A DNA stretch of 64,000 bases, taken from Kryptolebias marmoratus. Taxonomy: Eukaryota; Chordata; Actinopteri; Cyprinodontiformes; Rivulidae. Below are positions 14,766 to 28,662 of the stretch, piece after piece. The stretch lies in NCBI RefSeq assembly GCF_001649575.2, contig NC_051450.1, forward strand, positions 13,428,115 through 13,492,114, in the 5' to 3' direction. How positions within the stretch are numbered: the stretch's first letter is position 1; each line of letters opens with the position of its first letter. Below the pieces are notes generated by a model. The model saw nothing but the letters and a program-made list of their open reading frames with translations, did no database searches and was not told the DNA's origin. The translations under genes and the position numbers were made by a program.

Positions 14766-17700
14766 ATGGAAAACACTCCAGTTGAAATTTTTAAAGAAGA
14801 CAATAAGTGCCTGTCCGCGCTGCTGGAAGACTGCCTGGTGAATTCTTCTGTTTGGGTGTCCGGAGAGCCCGACAGCCGCAACGCGAGCCACGATGATGAT
14901 GATGGCTGGGCGCAGGAGAGCATGTCCCCCATCATCCCCATCATCACCGCCGTGTACTCCGTGGTGTTTGTGGTGGGCTTGTTGGGCAACTGCCTTGTCA
15001 TGTATGTCATCATCAGGTGAGACCATTTTTTTAGGACTTTCCTTTTTAATAACTCCCAGAAACCGAGCATGTGTTGCGCCACACATGGAGTTACTGTTAA
15101 TGTATAGGCCTATTTGTGGTTGTAGTGTAATACAGAGAAGCTTTTGGCTCACGAAAAGAACCAAAATAATAGCATTTTTATTTAAAAAATGATAGAAAAC
15201 AAGATCCAGCCTGAGGACATTTTGTCTCCACAGTGTAGGTGTTGCTGTTTTTGGATGCAGTCAGGAACAAAGATGCTTTTATTTCCCACCAGTCTATTGC
15301 ACACAGGAAAGTGCATCCCCTCCCAAAAAAACAGAAAAACAAAAGTAAATTTGATAACTAGTAGGTTTCACTGCAGCAAAACAAAAATCAAGGTGGTAAT
15401 TAGAAGGAAAAGGTGAAGATGTGTGCTGTCAGTTCAAATTCAGCATTAAACGTGTAAAACACACCTGCACAGATCTGATTCTGCCTCATTCAGAGGCTGA
15501 AAGCGCCAAATTTATGACTCCAATAAGTCTGAAATCCTTCCAGAATGACAACTATATTCGAGCACCAGCTGTGCTTTATTAAACTGATAACCCTCCTGCA
15601 CCTGATTAGAGATTATTTAGGACTTGGAAGAGTGACGGAGCTCATTTGATGTCAAGTGAAACGCGGCAGCGCCTCACAGAAGGCTTCAGTATAGACAACA
15701 ATTACTTTGTATCGGACAGATTGCTCCACTTGTTGTTGGAAGCCAGTTTTATCACTTCAGTTGCAGAGAAGATGACTTTTTAGTTGCTCAATGGAGAACA
15801 ATTCAGCTGAAGGAAAAAAATCATTTTTATGGTGATTTATTGTAAACAAGCATCTGGAATTTTACTAATGAACGTGAACCACAGAATAGATTTTTTTTTC
15901 TACTTGATCTATGTTTATTTCAGTTGTCGGTGCTGTTAAGCTACTCAAAGCACTTTTTATACATTACCTCTGAATTAAATTCAATTTGCAGTAATTGCAG
16001 TAGATAACTCATAATCTTTAACTCTCCAGGTCCTCTTTGCCCTTAATAAACAGCAGGTTTAGTTTCATAAGCACAATAAGTTGCTCAAAACAACCGAAAT
16101 AAATTGTCGTTCACTTGGCCTGCTGCTGATTTTTTACATTACCAAAAATCAGGGGATATTTCCAGGAGATATACAGTCAAATGGCTTTATCTAACCATTA
16201 TGAAATCACTAGCTGGGAGCAACCACAGGGGAAATCTTTAACTTCTGATAAAAACTTGCAGTTGATAGCAAAGAGAAAAGCAATATTAGAAAAAAAAAGT
16301 TTGGGAGTTGACGCAGTGAATGGAGCATGTTTTGAAGTTAAGTAAGAATGTGGATGTTCAGTTTCTTCTACTCTGAGCTGGAGAAGTGACACACTTTCCC
16401 TCTAATTTCTCACTTATTTTGATATTTTCAGTCTCAGGAGGGCCCAAACCAAGCAACATGTTTATTTTGAGTAGTAGATTTAAAGATCCAATTATGTGAA
16501 CGCCTGCACAAAAAAAGGTGACTTATTTCCCAATCTATCCCCTTCAAGGGATAATTATGTAACACCCAGCTTAATGCCAGCTGGGCATCACAGGTTCCCA
16601 GACAACAAGGAGGAAAACAGTTAAACAGCACCAAGGGAGCACCAGTTCAATCACGCACAATTTTTATTCTCCAAAAGGGGTAAAAAGGCTCCGTTTTCTT
16701 TTTAAAAGACAGTAAAAACACAATAAAAGTATTAAAATGTTCCATTCCCGAACAAGCTAAAATTGTCCCACAAGGGCAACGTCCACAGAGTCCGATTCGA
16801 ACAGCGAATCCTGCGCTCCGTCCAGTCTGACGTCACAGCCCCGATTCCACCGCCTCCTGCGGTCGTCGCAGCTCACTCCAGTAGCTCCACGCAAAGCGCC
16901 GCCCCACAGGCATCTTGTTGGGACAAAACACCTGGGCCAGAATAGCGATCACCGAGAGGCGGATGTCCTATTTACACTTTAAAGGGTCCCTGCAGACAAT
17001 CAGTGGAACGTTACTTACGGACCAGGGCAGTTCCCCCTCTGCCCGCTGTCGATCCGACACGTCGTTCCACTGTTTGGATCCTTCGGTGCAAACCACTTGC
17101 TCGTTCGGGGCCGCAGCCCCCTGCAACGAGCCCCCTTCCCGGTTGCCTCCCCTGTCAATGTGAAGTCCTCTGCCCTTTAAAATCCACCGCCAACGTCTGG
17201 CAGGTCCCGGATACGCTGCCTCCCGGCACGCCCACCCCACACAGGTGGCTGGCATCAGCAATTTAGCCCTCAGTCCACAGTGGATAAAAAAATACAAACA
17301 TGCAAATAGAAAAATACAAACATGCAAATAGAAAAATACAAACATGCAAATGGATAGAAAAATAAAAACATGCAACAAAAACACCCAACAATAAAAACCA
17401 CACTTTAAAAAGTAAAAACAGATTTCCACTGTGCGACAATTACTTTATGATTTTTATTTTAGACACGTTTTCGGCCTCTGGTTTCCATGGAAACAAATGG
17501 CTTACTACAGCATAACTTGAGTAAAATTCAAAACATTTAAAATATATATATTTTTGTAAATATAGTTTTTTTTCCTGAAAAGACAAATAATATAAGTGAA
17601 CCACTACACTTTCCAAAATTTTACATCTTAATGTTTGAAATTGTGTTTATTTTTGTGAAATAGCTTTGGTGTTTGCACCATAAACAAGAGGTTACCAGTG

Positions 17701-19397
17701 TTTGGTTTTTTTTTTGTGAAAATTGGATCTTCCTGTCGTGTTACTGGAGAAAAGACAAATGGCACTGGTCAGATACCCCTGGCCCCTGCTCTCACCTTTT
17801 GTTCTAAAACTTTAAATTGAACTTTACGATTAAACTTTACAAGAGTCAACCTTTATATAAAAACTCCATCATACATTAATGAAGTTTAAACAAGGTAATT
17901 AGACGTGGTATGCAGTGAGCGGCATACAATACATGACAATGAAGCGTGAGTCAGACTTACTACATTACTGATTCAAGGAAGCTTTGTGGACTAATGCACA
18001 CGGGTTTAATGGTAATGAGCTTGGAGGAAAGGTCTTCCAGAGAGGCAGAGCAGCTGTAGGCAGCAGCTGAGGCAGCCTGAGTGGATGGTAAGCTTGGGTC
18101 ATAACTCAACAAGATGGCCTTTTGTTTTGCATGTTAACAGATACACGAAGATGAAGACGGCCACCAATATTTATATCTTCAACCTAGCGCTGGCTGACGC
18201 CCTGGTCACCACCACAATGCCCTTCCAGAGTACAGACTACCTTCTTAATACCTGGCCGTTTGGGGAGGTGGTGTGCAAGGTCTTCATCTCCATCGACTAC
18301 TACAACATGTTCACAAGTATCTTCACGCTCACCATGATGAGCGTGGATCGCTACGTGGCTGTGTGCCACCCTGTGAAAGCCCTGGATTTCCGCACGCCCA
18401 TCAAAGCCAAGATGATCAACGTCTGCATCTGGATCCTGTCCTCGGCTGCGGGGATTCCTGCTTTTGTTCTGGGTGGCACGCAGACAAACAGCGGTGAGGA
18501 CAAATTTTCACCATCCCTGAATAAACTTTTAAAGTTTCATTCTTTTTATTTTTTTTCTTTTAGGTACCAGTGGTCCACTATAACCAGGTGCAAATCAGAT
18601 TTTAGGAGCAAAAATGTATTTCATCAAGTCCATCAGTCAGAGAAGAGTTTTCCATTAGCAGCTTACCTAGACCATTATTACTGAAAATAAATTGAATCAC
18701 AAATAAGAGCAAGATGTTCCCATCTGACTGCAGATGAGCTTTTTTTTATAACTGCTTGTTAAATTGATATTAGAAAGATGCAAAACAGATTTTTTTTTCA
18801 CGAGAAGGCAAAAGTGCTCTTTTTTATTTAATCATTTTTTCCACCTTTTTCCCTCTTCCCTCTGCAGACATAACTGAATGTGCCTTACAGTTCCCAGAAC
18901 CGTATGGCTACTGGGACACGATGATGAAGATCTGCGTGTTTGTGTTTGCCTTCGTCGTGCCTGTGCTCATCATCACCGTGTGCTACTCCCTCATGGTCCT
19001 GAGGCTGAAGAGCGTCCGCATGTTGTCCGGCTCGCGGGAGAAGGACCGCAACCTGCGGCGCATCACTCGGCTGGTGGTGGTCGTGGTGGCCGTGTTTGTG
19101 GTCTGCTGGACGCCCATTCACATCTTCATCCTGGTCAAAGCGCTGGTGAGCGTGCCTGAAACCACCGCCATCATGGCCGCGTACTTCTTCTGTGTGGCGC
19201 TGGGCTACACCAACAGCAGCCTCAATCCCGTTCTTTACGCCTTTCTGGATGAGAATTTCAAGCGCTGCTTCAAAGACTTCTGCCTCTCGGCCAAACTGAA
19301 AGGAGACAAGGTTTCAGGGAGCAAGAAGATCCCCAACGCTGTTCGGGTGGCCTCTGTTCCCCTGGAAAACCCAGACGGGACTAGCAAGCCAACATGA
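14766..19397 (+). CDS. oprk1: Kappa-type opioid receptor (GPCR)
   Basis: Class A G-protein-coupled receptor at the plasma membrane. The family binds dynorphin-type peptides and signals through Gi/o. Coding exons are 14766-15016, 18141-18493 and 18868-19397 (377 codons plus stop; human KOR has 380 aa). The first intron splits Arg84 and the second falls in extracellular loop 2, as in opioid receptor genes. The N-terminus has N-glycosylation sites at Asn26 and Asn39 and an Asp run at 43-46. Visible landmarks are ligand-anchoring Asp136, the Cys129-Cys206 pair, DRY at 153-155, loop [16 protein letters not shown] in TM6 and NPVLY in TM7. TM2-TM3 and the tail ending in GTSKPT favour kappa over mu, delta or nociceptin. 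Oddities are Lys292 where human KOR has Glu297, and a less acidic loop 2. Intron 1 holds an LTR-like element and an octamer minisatellite. Confidence 0.93.
15017..16557 (+). other. oprk1 intron 1, first part
   Basis: AT-rich intronic DNA with no other gene recognised. The donor GTGAGA starts at 15017 and the acceptor ends at 18140. Confidence 0.7.
16558..17279 (-). mobile_element. LTR-like GC-rich element in oprk1 intron 1
   Basis: A GC-rich island of about 720 bp sits in AT-rich intron. It begins TGTAACACCC and ends CAGTCCACA, the TG…CA form of retroelement LTRs. Read on the minus strand, an AATAAA (16663-16668) lies about 100 bp before the end, as in the R region of an LTR. No convincing target-site duplication is visible (aatta left, gtgga right), so the borders may be wrong. 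The 153-codon minus-strand frame in it has no retroviral motif. A solo LTR is the best guess; an intronic CpG-rich regulatory region is the alternative. Confidence 0.35.
17286..17376 (+). repeat. 22-bp minisatellite carrying octamer motifs
   Basis: Three to four tandem units of about 22 bp (aaaaatacaaacatgcaaat + ag). Each of the three intact units contains a perfect ATGCAAAT octamer, at 17300-17307, 17322-17329 and 17344-17351. Confidence 0.85.
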
Positions 19398-21535
19398 CTA
19401 GCGGTGGAACTGTCTTCGATTTCCCACATTGGTAAAGAAGACTCACATGACTTGGGCTTAACGCACATCACTTCAGCGATGTAGACTGCTGTGAACGTTG
19501 ATCCACCTCACATTTTTATTATTGCCTGGAGTTTAAACAGTGCCAACCCTGATGAGAAACATTCATCTTTTCCTTAAAATTACCCACAAGTAATCTTATT
19601 GACAACTTTATCCTCCAGTGCATTTAACTTTTGCAGCTGATATTTGAATTTGAAGGTGGATGTGTACCTGAGAAGTCAGTTTGCTGCTTATTAATGAAGT
19701 GGATACTTGATAAGTGATGTTAAATTATTTGGATCAACACCTTTACAACAAAAAGTTTTAAAATGAGCACTTTAACAGTGGTTGTGTTTGTTCAGGCGAG
19801 CAGGAAGACCATTTTTTTTTTCGGGAGCTGGGGGCACGTTTAACATTACTGTTTGTCAAATTAATTACTGTCATATTACAGGCTACCCCTATACTAACAC
19901 TAAAAGCAAAGTGACATTAATTTTAGCTTTAAACAAATGTGCAGAGACCACAGGCAGAATATTACTTACTGCTAGAGGACTTTTTATCATGTTGGCCTTT
20001 AATTGCCAGTGTTAAAGCAACACCTTAAGCAACACCAATACTGAAACTACATAACACACTACAATAATTAACTGCCTGAGAGGTTGCTACATAGTAAACA
20101 AAATAATAAACTGCTTGAAAACAGCCCCACAAGTCATTACTTTACTTTTAAACCAATGGCTCATGGGAATTTTAAACTGCTACTTGTTTAACCTTCATTA
20201 GCTGCAATGCTAATGCTAGCTTGAACATAACACAAACAAGTTGAAATTTGGTTTATGCTGTGTTATTTTTATTTATGTCATTCTTTATAACAGAACTACG
20301 GCTAACAAAATTTTCGTTACCGTCTTAGCTATTGAAAAATTAATGTTTTTTTTTGTTTTGTTTTGCTGTTGCTTGTGTAAAGCTACTGCTAAGTTGCAAT
20401 GCCCCTCAGCAGGAGTTCAGAATATTAATTATTTTGAAGACAATTATAGTGTATTTTTTTGGAAGTCACATTTGCGTCTTGTTTATCATTTTCTTCTGTA
20501 AATTTAATATTTACCGAAAGTGCCTTTAACAGTCCAGGATATCAGGTTTGTGGCAGCAGGAGTTGTGCAGAACAGGTGTGTTTGTTTGTTTGTTCTCCTT
20601 TAGTTTGACATGTCAGTGGTAGCTGCACGAAACACTGGTAACAGATATGTGCCAAAAGCTTTTTCGCCTCTGTGGAGTGTGTGAATGATGCTGATTGGTC
20701 GCAGTGTGAGCAAAACTGACTCACGGTGGACTTTGAAGTTGTGTAATAGTCAGTGGAAGGTTAAAAATAGGCAACACTCAGCTGCGTCACAGAACTTTTG
20801 TCAATGGGAGAAGGTAAAAGTACGAAACCCTGGACTTAAATGTGCATTTAAAATTTGTCAGAGGGCTCTCTAATTGGTTTTGACTCATGAATTGTGTCCA
20901 AACTGATAAGTTGTAAAATGTATGCCATATAGATAAATAACCCAATATGCTGTTTATGGCTTTTACAGTGAAAACACATAATATTCTCATGCTTTTATTG
21001 TTTTGTAAAATGATCACATACACAGCAGTTTGAACAAGTTGTGCATCTACAGTATATAAGAACACCTGTACAGTAAGTGTTTGAAAAACTTTATTTTGTA
21101 AAGAATATCCTTGCACAAGTACATTTTAAATAAGCCGTACCTGTCGCATGTATAAATCATTGTTGCTGTGAATTTGACGACGTGAGAAGCCAAACATGCT
21201 TGATGCGCTGTGCTGTTGTTCTGAATGTGCTGCCAACGTTTATGTAAATGTTTTAGATTCGCCTGCCTCATTTGGACATGTTTCAGTGCAGATTTTGTCT
21301 TTAACAAGTGAACTTTTTAATTCCCTGCCTGGAACATGTATACAAGCATAACAGAGAAAAACTATCTTCTCTATCATGAAAAGGGGTCATTGTTGCTATA
21401 AGCTACACTGTAAGTGATGCATTGTTTTGTTTCTATCTTACCTCTGTGCTCTCTTTAAATCTATTGAATGTTGTCTGCTCATTTGTGTATTGATCCTGTC
21501 TGTGAATTTCTTAATATTGAAGCAAGTTTAATAAA
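19398..21535 (+). other. oprk1: oprk1 3'UTR (inferred)
   Basis: AT-rich sequence follows the stop codon without other coding signals. The first clear AATAAA that I would pick lies at 21530-21535, giving a 3'UTR of about 2.1 kb. Earlier weak signals may also be used. Confidence 0.45.
21530..21535 (+). terminator. oprk1: Candidate poly(A) signal of oprk1
   Basis: AATAAA followed within about 20-50 bp by T-rich sequence. Confidence 0.45.
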
Positions 21536-21559
21536 CCCACAATTATTCTTTCCTCTTGA

Positions 21560-22500
21560 AGCGACAAGCTCATGTTGTTGTCAGATTTCATTTGTGAACA
21601 TGCTGCTGGGATGTTTTTTTTTCTTTTAATTATTATCTAATATTTTATTTTGAATGAGAACGTCATTCATAGTGGCTTATTTCAGTGAGTGTTGGAGGGG
21701 GAGATCTACTGTGAGGCAGCTGCTCCACCAAGAGGATGCAGGGTGTAAGGATCAAAATGTTACATTAAAATTTTATAATTATTGATGGCTGAATTCATAA
21801 ATGTCATCCAAATTTATGAGGCCATTACGAGCAACTATTAGTACATTAAAAAGAGCAATTTATCCCAGACCTCCACTATCAAATAGCATTTGCATTAATT
21901 TTTCAGCTTTGGGTTTTGCAGTTGTATAGTGGCCCCAGAGATGAAAAACAGGTGATGTAAACCTTTAAATCTGGTTGTGACCCCTACTAACAAATAAATC
22001 TTTCTTATTTGCACAACTGTCCTGGTTTAATTTGATACTGTGGGATTATTTTCACAAAAGAATTAATGAGATGAAGCATTGAACAGCTTTTATGTGCAAC
22101 ATCCAACAGCAGGTTGAATAATCACAAACTTATAAAATGAAGTAATGCACACAGTCAGCTATCCTCTATCTTTTTATTATGTCTGTGTTTTGCTCTTATT
22201 TTCAGTTCTGTTTATTTATTGACAACTGCATTAATAATAATATAATTGGCTCAAAAGCCAAATGGTCGCAGCTTTCTTTGAAAGCAGAACTCGGTACAAA
22301 AACAAATAATAAATAAATGGAAAAAAAATGTGATTATGACAAATCTTAGCTGACATTATTGTTGAGGTTTTAGTGTAGAAAAAAAACATTACAACAATAA
22401 CACAGCGTATAAAATTGTTAATAATATGGTTAATAAATAGCTTCAGATTTTAAACAAAAGTAAAAAAAAACCAGCTTTTTAAAGGAAACAAAAATAAACA
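21560..22500. other. Intergenic DNA between oprk1 and chmp5
   Basis: AT-rich, low-complexity sequence. No gene seen. Confidence 0.6.
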
Positions 22501-22534
22501 GGGTGTTAAAGAGGGCGTGGCTGATGAGCGATGA

Positions 22535-22654
22535 TCATGTGACGCGTGACGTCATCTCAGTCTTTTCCGGGTGTTTCCTTCAGCTGAACTGTGAACTGAG
22601 ACAGTCAACTCGCGTAGCTTTTCTTTCCGCGTTTTAAGCCTTGGTTTCACTGAG
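22535..22654 (+). promoter_or_regulatory. chmp5: chmp5 proximal promoter / 5'UTR
   Basis: The 120 bp before the ATG are GC-richer than the surroundings and lack a TATA box. They contain a TCATGTGA M-box-like E-box (22535-22542), a perfect palindromic CRE TGACGTCA (22547-22554) and an ETS-type TTTCCGGG just downstream. This is typical of a housekeeping promoter. The transcription start was not determined. Confidence 0.5.
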
Positions 22655-25028
<2,374 letters not shown>

Positions 25029-25291
25029 AATCTAAGTTTTAACACATAACCTGTTAGTTTTACATGTACCATAGCCTTTTTCTTTGTGTGTATTTATCCA
25101 ACTGACACTCCTGGCCTTTACACCAACAGAAACCAAAGCGTCTTCTGTCCAACGAGTGATATAATGTAAAATCAGGCCTCCCTCTCCGGTTAAAGGTTGT
25201 GACTTTTCCTTTCACTAAATTTCTCTCAGCAAGAACGATGGTTGGAATCGGGGTTCTCTTAACTTTGTACAGTTTCTGAAACGGCAGACAC

Positions 25292-25297
25292 AATAAA
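25292..25297 (+). terminator. chmp5: chmp5 poly(A) signal
   Basis: AATAAA 264 bp after the chmp5 stop codon. Confidence 0.65.
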
Positions 25298-25369
25298 TTA
25301 TATTTTTCAAACGATACATAACTGTGTGACAAATAAGTCATTCAAAAGATCACTTGTGTAAAAGGCCAC

Positions 25370-25375
25370 TTTATT
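25370..25375 (-). terminator. fastkd3: fastkd3 poly(A) signal
   Basis: AATAAA on the minus strand, 99 bp after the fastkd3 stop codon. It faces the chmp5 signal about 75 bp away. Confidence 0.65.
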
Positions 25376-25473
25376 GTTGACGTTACAGTTCAGAATCAAA
25401 AATTTAAATAGTGTTTTTGGCAATGATTGGTTAAAAAAAATAAATATGGATTTACTAATACATACTAATATTC

Positions 25474-28400
25474 TCATGACCAACTCAGCCTGTACGTGTG
25501 AGGGAAGAGTTTTTTATGGAGATACTTTTCCACACTGGCCTTGTGCAGCTTTTCAAACTCATAATAAGGAATCTAAAAGAAAAAGAAACAAAAAAATATA
25601 TTAAGTCTTTAAAATAAGATCAATAGGAGAGAACACAAATATTTTCATTTCAAGATTAAGCCGTCTAGGCTACAGATCAAACCTTAGCAGAGATATTATC
25701 TGATACTGGTGACAGTCTAACCTGCACAATTTCATATCCCAGCAGTCGTAGATGTCGCTGCTTGATGGCTTCTTTTCCAAGAAGCCGCCTGACGTTTGTC
25801 GTGTACCTCTTCCGTCCGTCAATACAAAGAGCTATCCTGCAGCAGAGACCAGTGGTTGAGCATCCAGCCCTGAAGCATCTCGGTGTTGCACGTGAAATGA
25901 TTTACCTTTTGTACACGTCGTCGGTTTGACTGGCAGGCAGCACGAATCCGTCTTCATCGAGCTTAATCTCCACGTCTACGACGACAAGAACACGTTACAC
26001 AGGAAGATGAACTGAGTAACCTTCTGGGGGAGATGAGCCAAACTTCAAAAAATAAGGACGGGATACCGATCATATAGCAGTATGGCGTCAGAACTTTGGA
26101 TGCGAAGTATGACCGGTCCCCGAGTAAATCCACCAGTCCCACTTTCACCAAGTTGTACAGATGCGGATCGACCGGCGTCTCCAGAGTGCTACCAGCCGAG
26201 CTGAAAGATTTGACGCGATACTTCGGAAAAAGTTTTGGACCCTGATGGAAGGACAAAATGAAGAAATCAAAGAACGAAATACATAGGATCTATATCAGTC
26301 ACTGTACAGTACTAACCCGGGCCTTTAGAATACAAAAGGTTTTTTTAATCCAATTTAAAAGTAAAATTTACATTAAGGAATTCAAAATTACTGGAACGGG
26401 TTTAAGCAGACAAAACTTTTCTAATTTTTGAGGTAAAAATGTGGAAATGAAATACAATTCTACTGAAAATATGAACACAGCTTGTCAGATTTTGAAACTA
26501 AGACTCAAAATTAAATAAAATGGAAAAGGTGGAATATGTTAGACAAGACTGCAACCCAGACCATCTGCTAAAAAACATTTTGTGCGATATGAAACAATGA
26601 AAAAATTTGAAAACCACCACGCTTTGTTTGTAAATTAAAAGCTCAGTGGAAACAGAGCTGCGCCTTTTCAAGTTTCATGTCTTACAAGGTCGTCAATTTT
26701 TGAATTATATGTGTAACAAAAGAAAAACGTGCAGTATGGCTGCGATATTTTGGTGCTTGTATGACGAACTACAGCACAGAAAAACATTAAAACAGAAATA
26801 TAGACTAGTTCTTCGATATTAACAGCATAAACCCTACGTTTTGGATTCCCCGTATGAAAATAACAAATAAAATCCACAAATGAACAGCTACATTCTGTTT
26901 GTATACTGTGAAATATTTGTGAAAAACAGGAACGCACTAAGATTCAAAAAGAAAAGAAAAAGTGCAGGTTTTATCTCAGCGAAGTGAAAGTATTCGACCC
27001 TTTAAGTTTTCCTACCTCGTAGAAGGGACATTCCAACTTCACGGTCAAGTAGAGCTGAGTTAACTTCGCCAGAACAGACCAGTCAATTACCAAGTCCTGA
27101 CCTGCAGAACAAAATCAGCACAATGTTTTTTTCCCTTTCAGCATGCGTTCACAGAAAGGTTGTGCGAGCGACAAAGTGTTTCACCTAGCATCTGCTGCAG
27201 GAAGGAACTCCTGAAAACTTTGGCGACGAAATTGACCGGGAACCTCTCCACCAGGGTGCAGGCGTGCAGCAGGTTGAGGAGGGCTTGGGGCTGGAATTGG
27301 GAGAAGCGGGTGCTCAGGATGGCTTCTACCTTCCCGAACAGCTGGCCTGCGTTGGGTGGGAGGTAGCCCAACTTCCCAAACGCCACAACGTGCCTGGTTA
27401 CTTGCCTGGTGCTGTAGTCGTTCGCTCGGTACACGAAGCTCTCAGCAACAGCGTCGAGCACAGTGGGGGACAGGATGTTTCTGTGGCCAAAGAACTGCAC
27501 CACCTTGGCTACAGTCTCTGGGTGAGCGGTGAAGGCGATCGAAGGTACGTGCTTCTCCATTTCTTCCACAAAATAATGATCACTGTGGCCAAAGTGCATC
27601 AGAGCACCCAGGACATGGCTGAGCTCCTCATCACTGAAGTAAGGCACATGCCGAACAGCTTGCTTGCACAAACTGATCAAAAGAGGCATGGCTTGCAACT
27701 GATTCAGGGTAAGAAGAGCACTTAGTACCCCACTGACAGCAGAGGGGTCCATTCGGGAGGTGACAGTTACAGCGTGGGAGTGCATGGCGTTCAGCAAGTT
27801 ACTGTATTTTCCATCTTCGCCCGCGCAGCCTTGCAGGAGGCTATAAACAGCCACAAGGTCTGGAAGACTCCACTGGGCAGGCTCCTGTTTCTGAATTTGC
27901 TTCATCACTTCCTCCAGCGTGGAAGAGTCCGGACCTTCCAAGGCCAGCATCGCCTGGCCCAGGGTGCACAGCTGTCCTACGGTCATCTGCCCGCCGTCCA
28001 ACCTGGCCCGGCTCTCTGTCACCAGCCGCACCATCAGCGTGCTGCAGGGATCCAGGAAGAGGCGCGTGCAGGCGAGAAGAGCCGACACCAGCCCGGCTTC
28101 AGTGAGCCGCTTGGAGTCCTGCTCCAGCTGGAAGCACAGAGCCCGGATGGTGTCGCTCTCCAGGACCGATGGGTCTCTCAGGGCAGAGTCCTCCTGCTCC
28201 AAGTCGGCCACCCGGTGGAGAGCCGCCGCAGCCATGGTGTCTGACAGGATCTCCAAAGAGTGAAGCAGCTTGAAGACCTGCCAGGAGGAGGAGCAGGTCT
28301 GCAGGCTCTGCTGGAAACCCTGCTCATCAGCGGCTGAGGGCAGGTGCAGCTGGGTCAAACGGAACCGAGGGACCGAGTCTCCATGGAGTCCTACGGAGCT

Positions 28401-28637
28401 GCTGGGGAAGACGGAGGGCTCCCTGGCCACGGTGCTCAGAGCTGTTCTGCAGTCCTGTTGGAGCTTCCTGCAGCCGTGCCTTTGGACACATCGTCTGGCT
28501 GAAGTACACAGGCAGGCTACACACGAGGAGGGACCCGGACTGCTGGTGGCAAGGAGTCTCATGCGGCAAACGGGTCCAAGGAAACGAACCCCGAACGGGC
28601 CGAGGAGAGGAAAACTCCGAACAAGTTTCAGAGCCAT
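25474..28637 (-). CDS. fastkd3: FAST kinase domain-containing protein 3 (mitochondrial)
   Basis: Mitochondrial RNA-binding regulator of the FASTK family. FASTKD3 is known to affect levels or translation of several mitochondrial mRNAs. Coding exons on the minus strand are 28637-27185, 27101-27016, 26241-26067, 25975-25906, 25836-25722 and 25572-25474. All are in phase, 665 aa (human 662). The start at 28637 was chosen because an acceptor (gttttag) ends at 28664, so the longer upstream reading frame is intron. The N-terminus (first about 35 residues) is Arg-rich and acid-poor, fitting a mitochondrial presequence. The middle is helical-repeat-like. The C-terminal RAP domain (about 574-650) begins VEIKLDEDGFVLP and includes ALCIDGRKRY and GKEAIKQRHLRLLGYEIVQIPYYE. 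The motif DTMAAAALHR and overall length single out FASTKD3 among paralogues. Confidence 0.92.
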
Positions 28638-28662
28638 GCTGGTCCGGGACTCCTCGGTCCCA

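Noticed and set aside
14739..15164. Minus-strand frame of 141 codons over oprk1 exon 1
   Set aside because: Shadow of the receptor exon. The His/Asp-rich stretch comes from its GATGATGAT run.
16780..16830. tRNA-like 'gttcgaatc' on the minus strand
   Set aside because: No T-arm stem, anticodon arm or acceptor stem can be formed around it.
16968..17429. 153-codon minus-strand frame with Phe/Cys-rich repeats
   Set aside because: Produced by the minisatellite and the GC-rich LTR-like block. No retroviral or other motif.
18085..18684. 199-codon version of oprk1 exon 2 running into intron 2
   Set aside because: It retains the intron after a good donor (GTGAGG at 18494) and stops after TM4. The spliced model reconstructs all seven TMs.
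14766..19397. Mu, delta or nociceptin receptor identity
   Set aside because: Loop 3 is mu-like, but the TM1-TM4 sequence, loop-2 GGT start, intracellular loops and C-terminal tail fit kappa best.
27264..28263. Several 110-156 codon plus-strand frames opposite fastkd3 exon 1
   Set aside because: Antisense shadows of a long GC-rich coding exon with no recognisable family.
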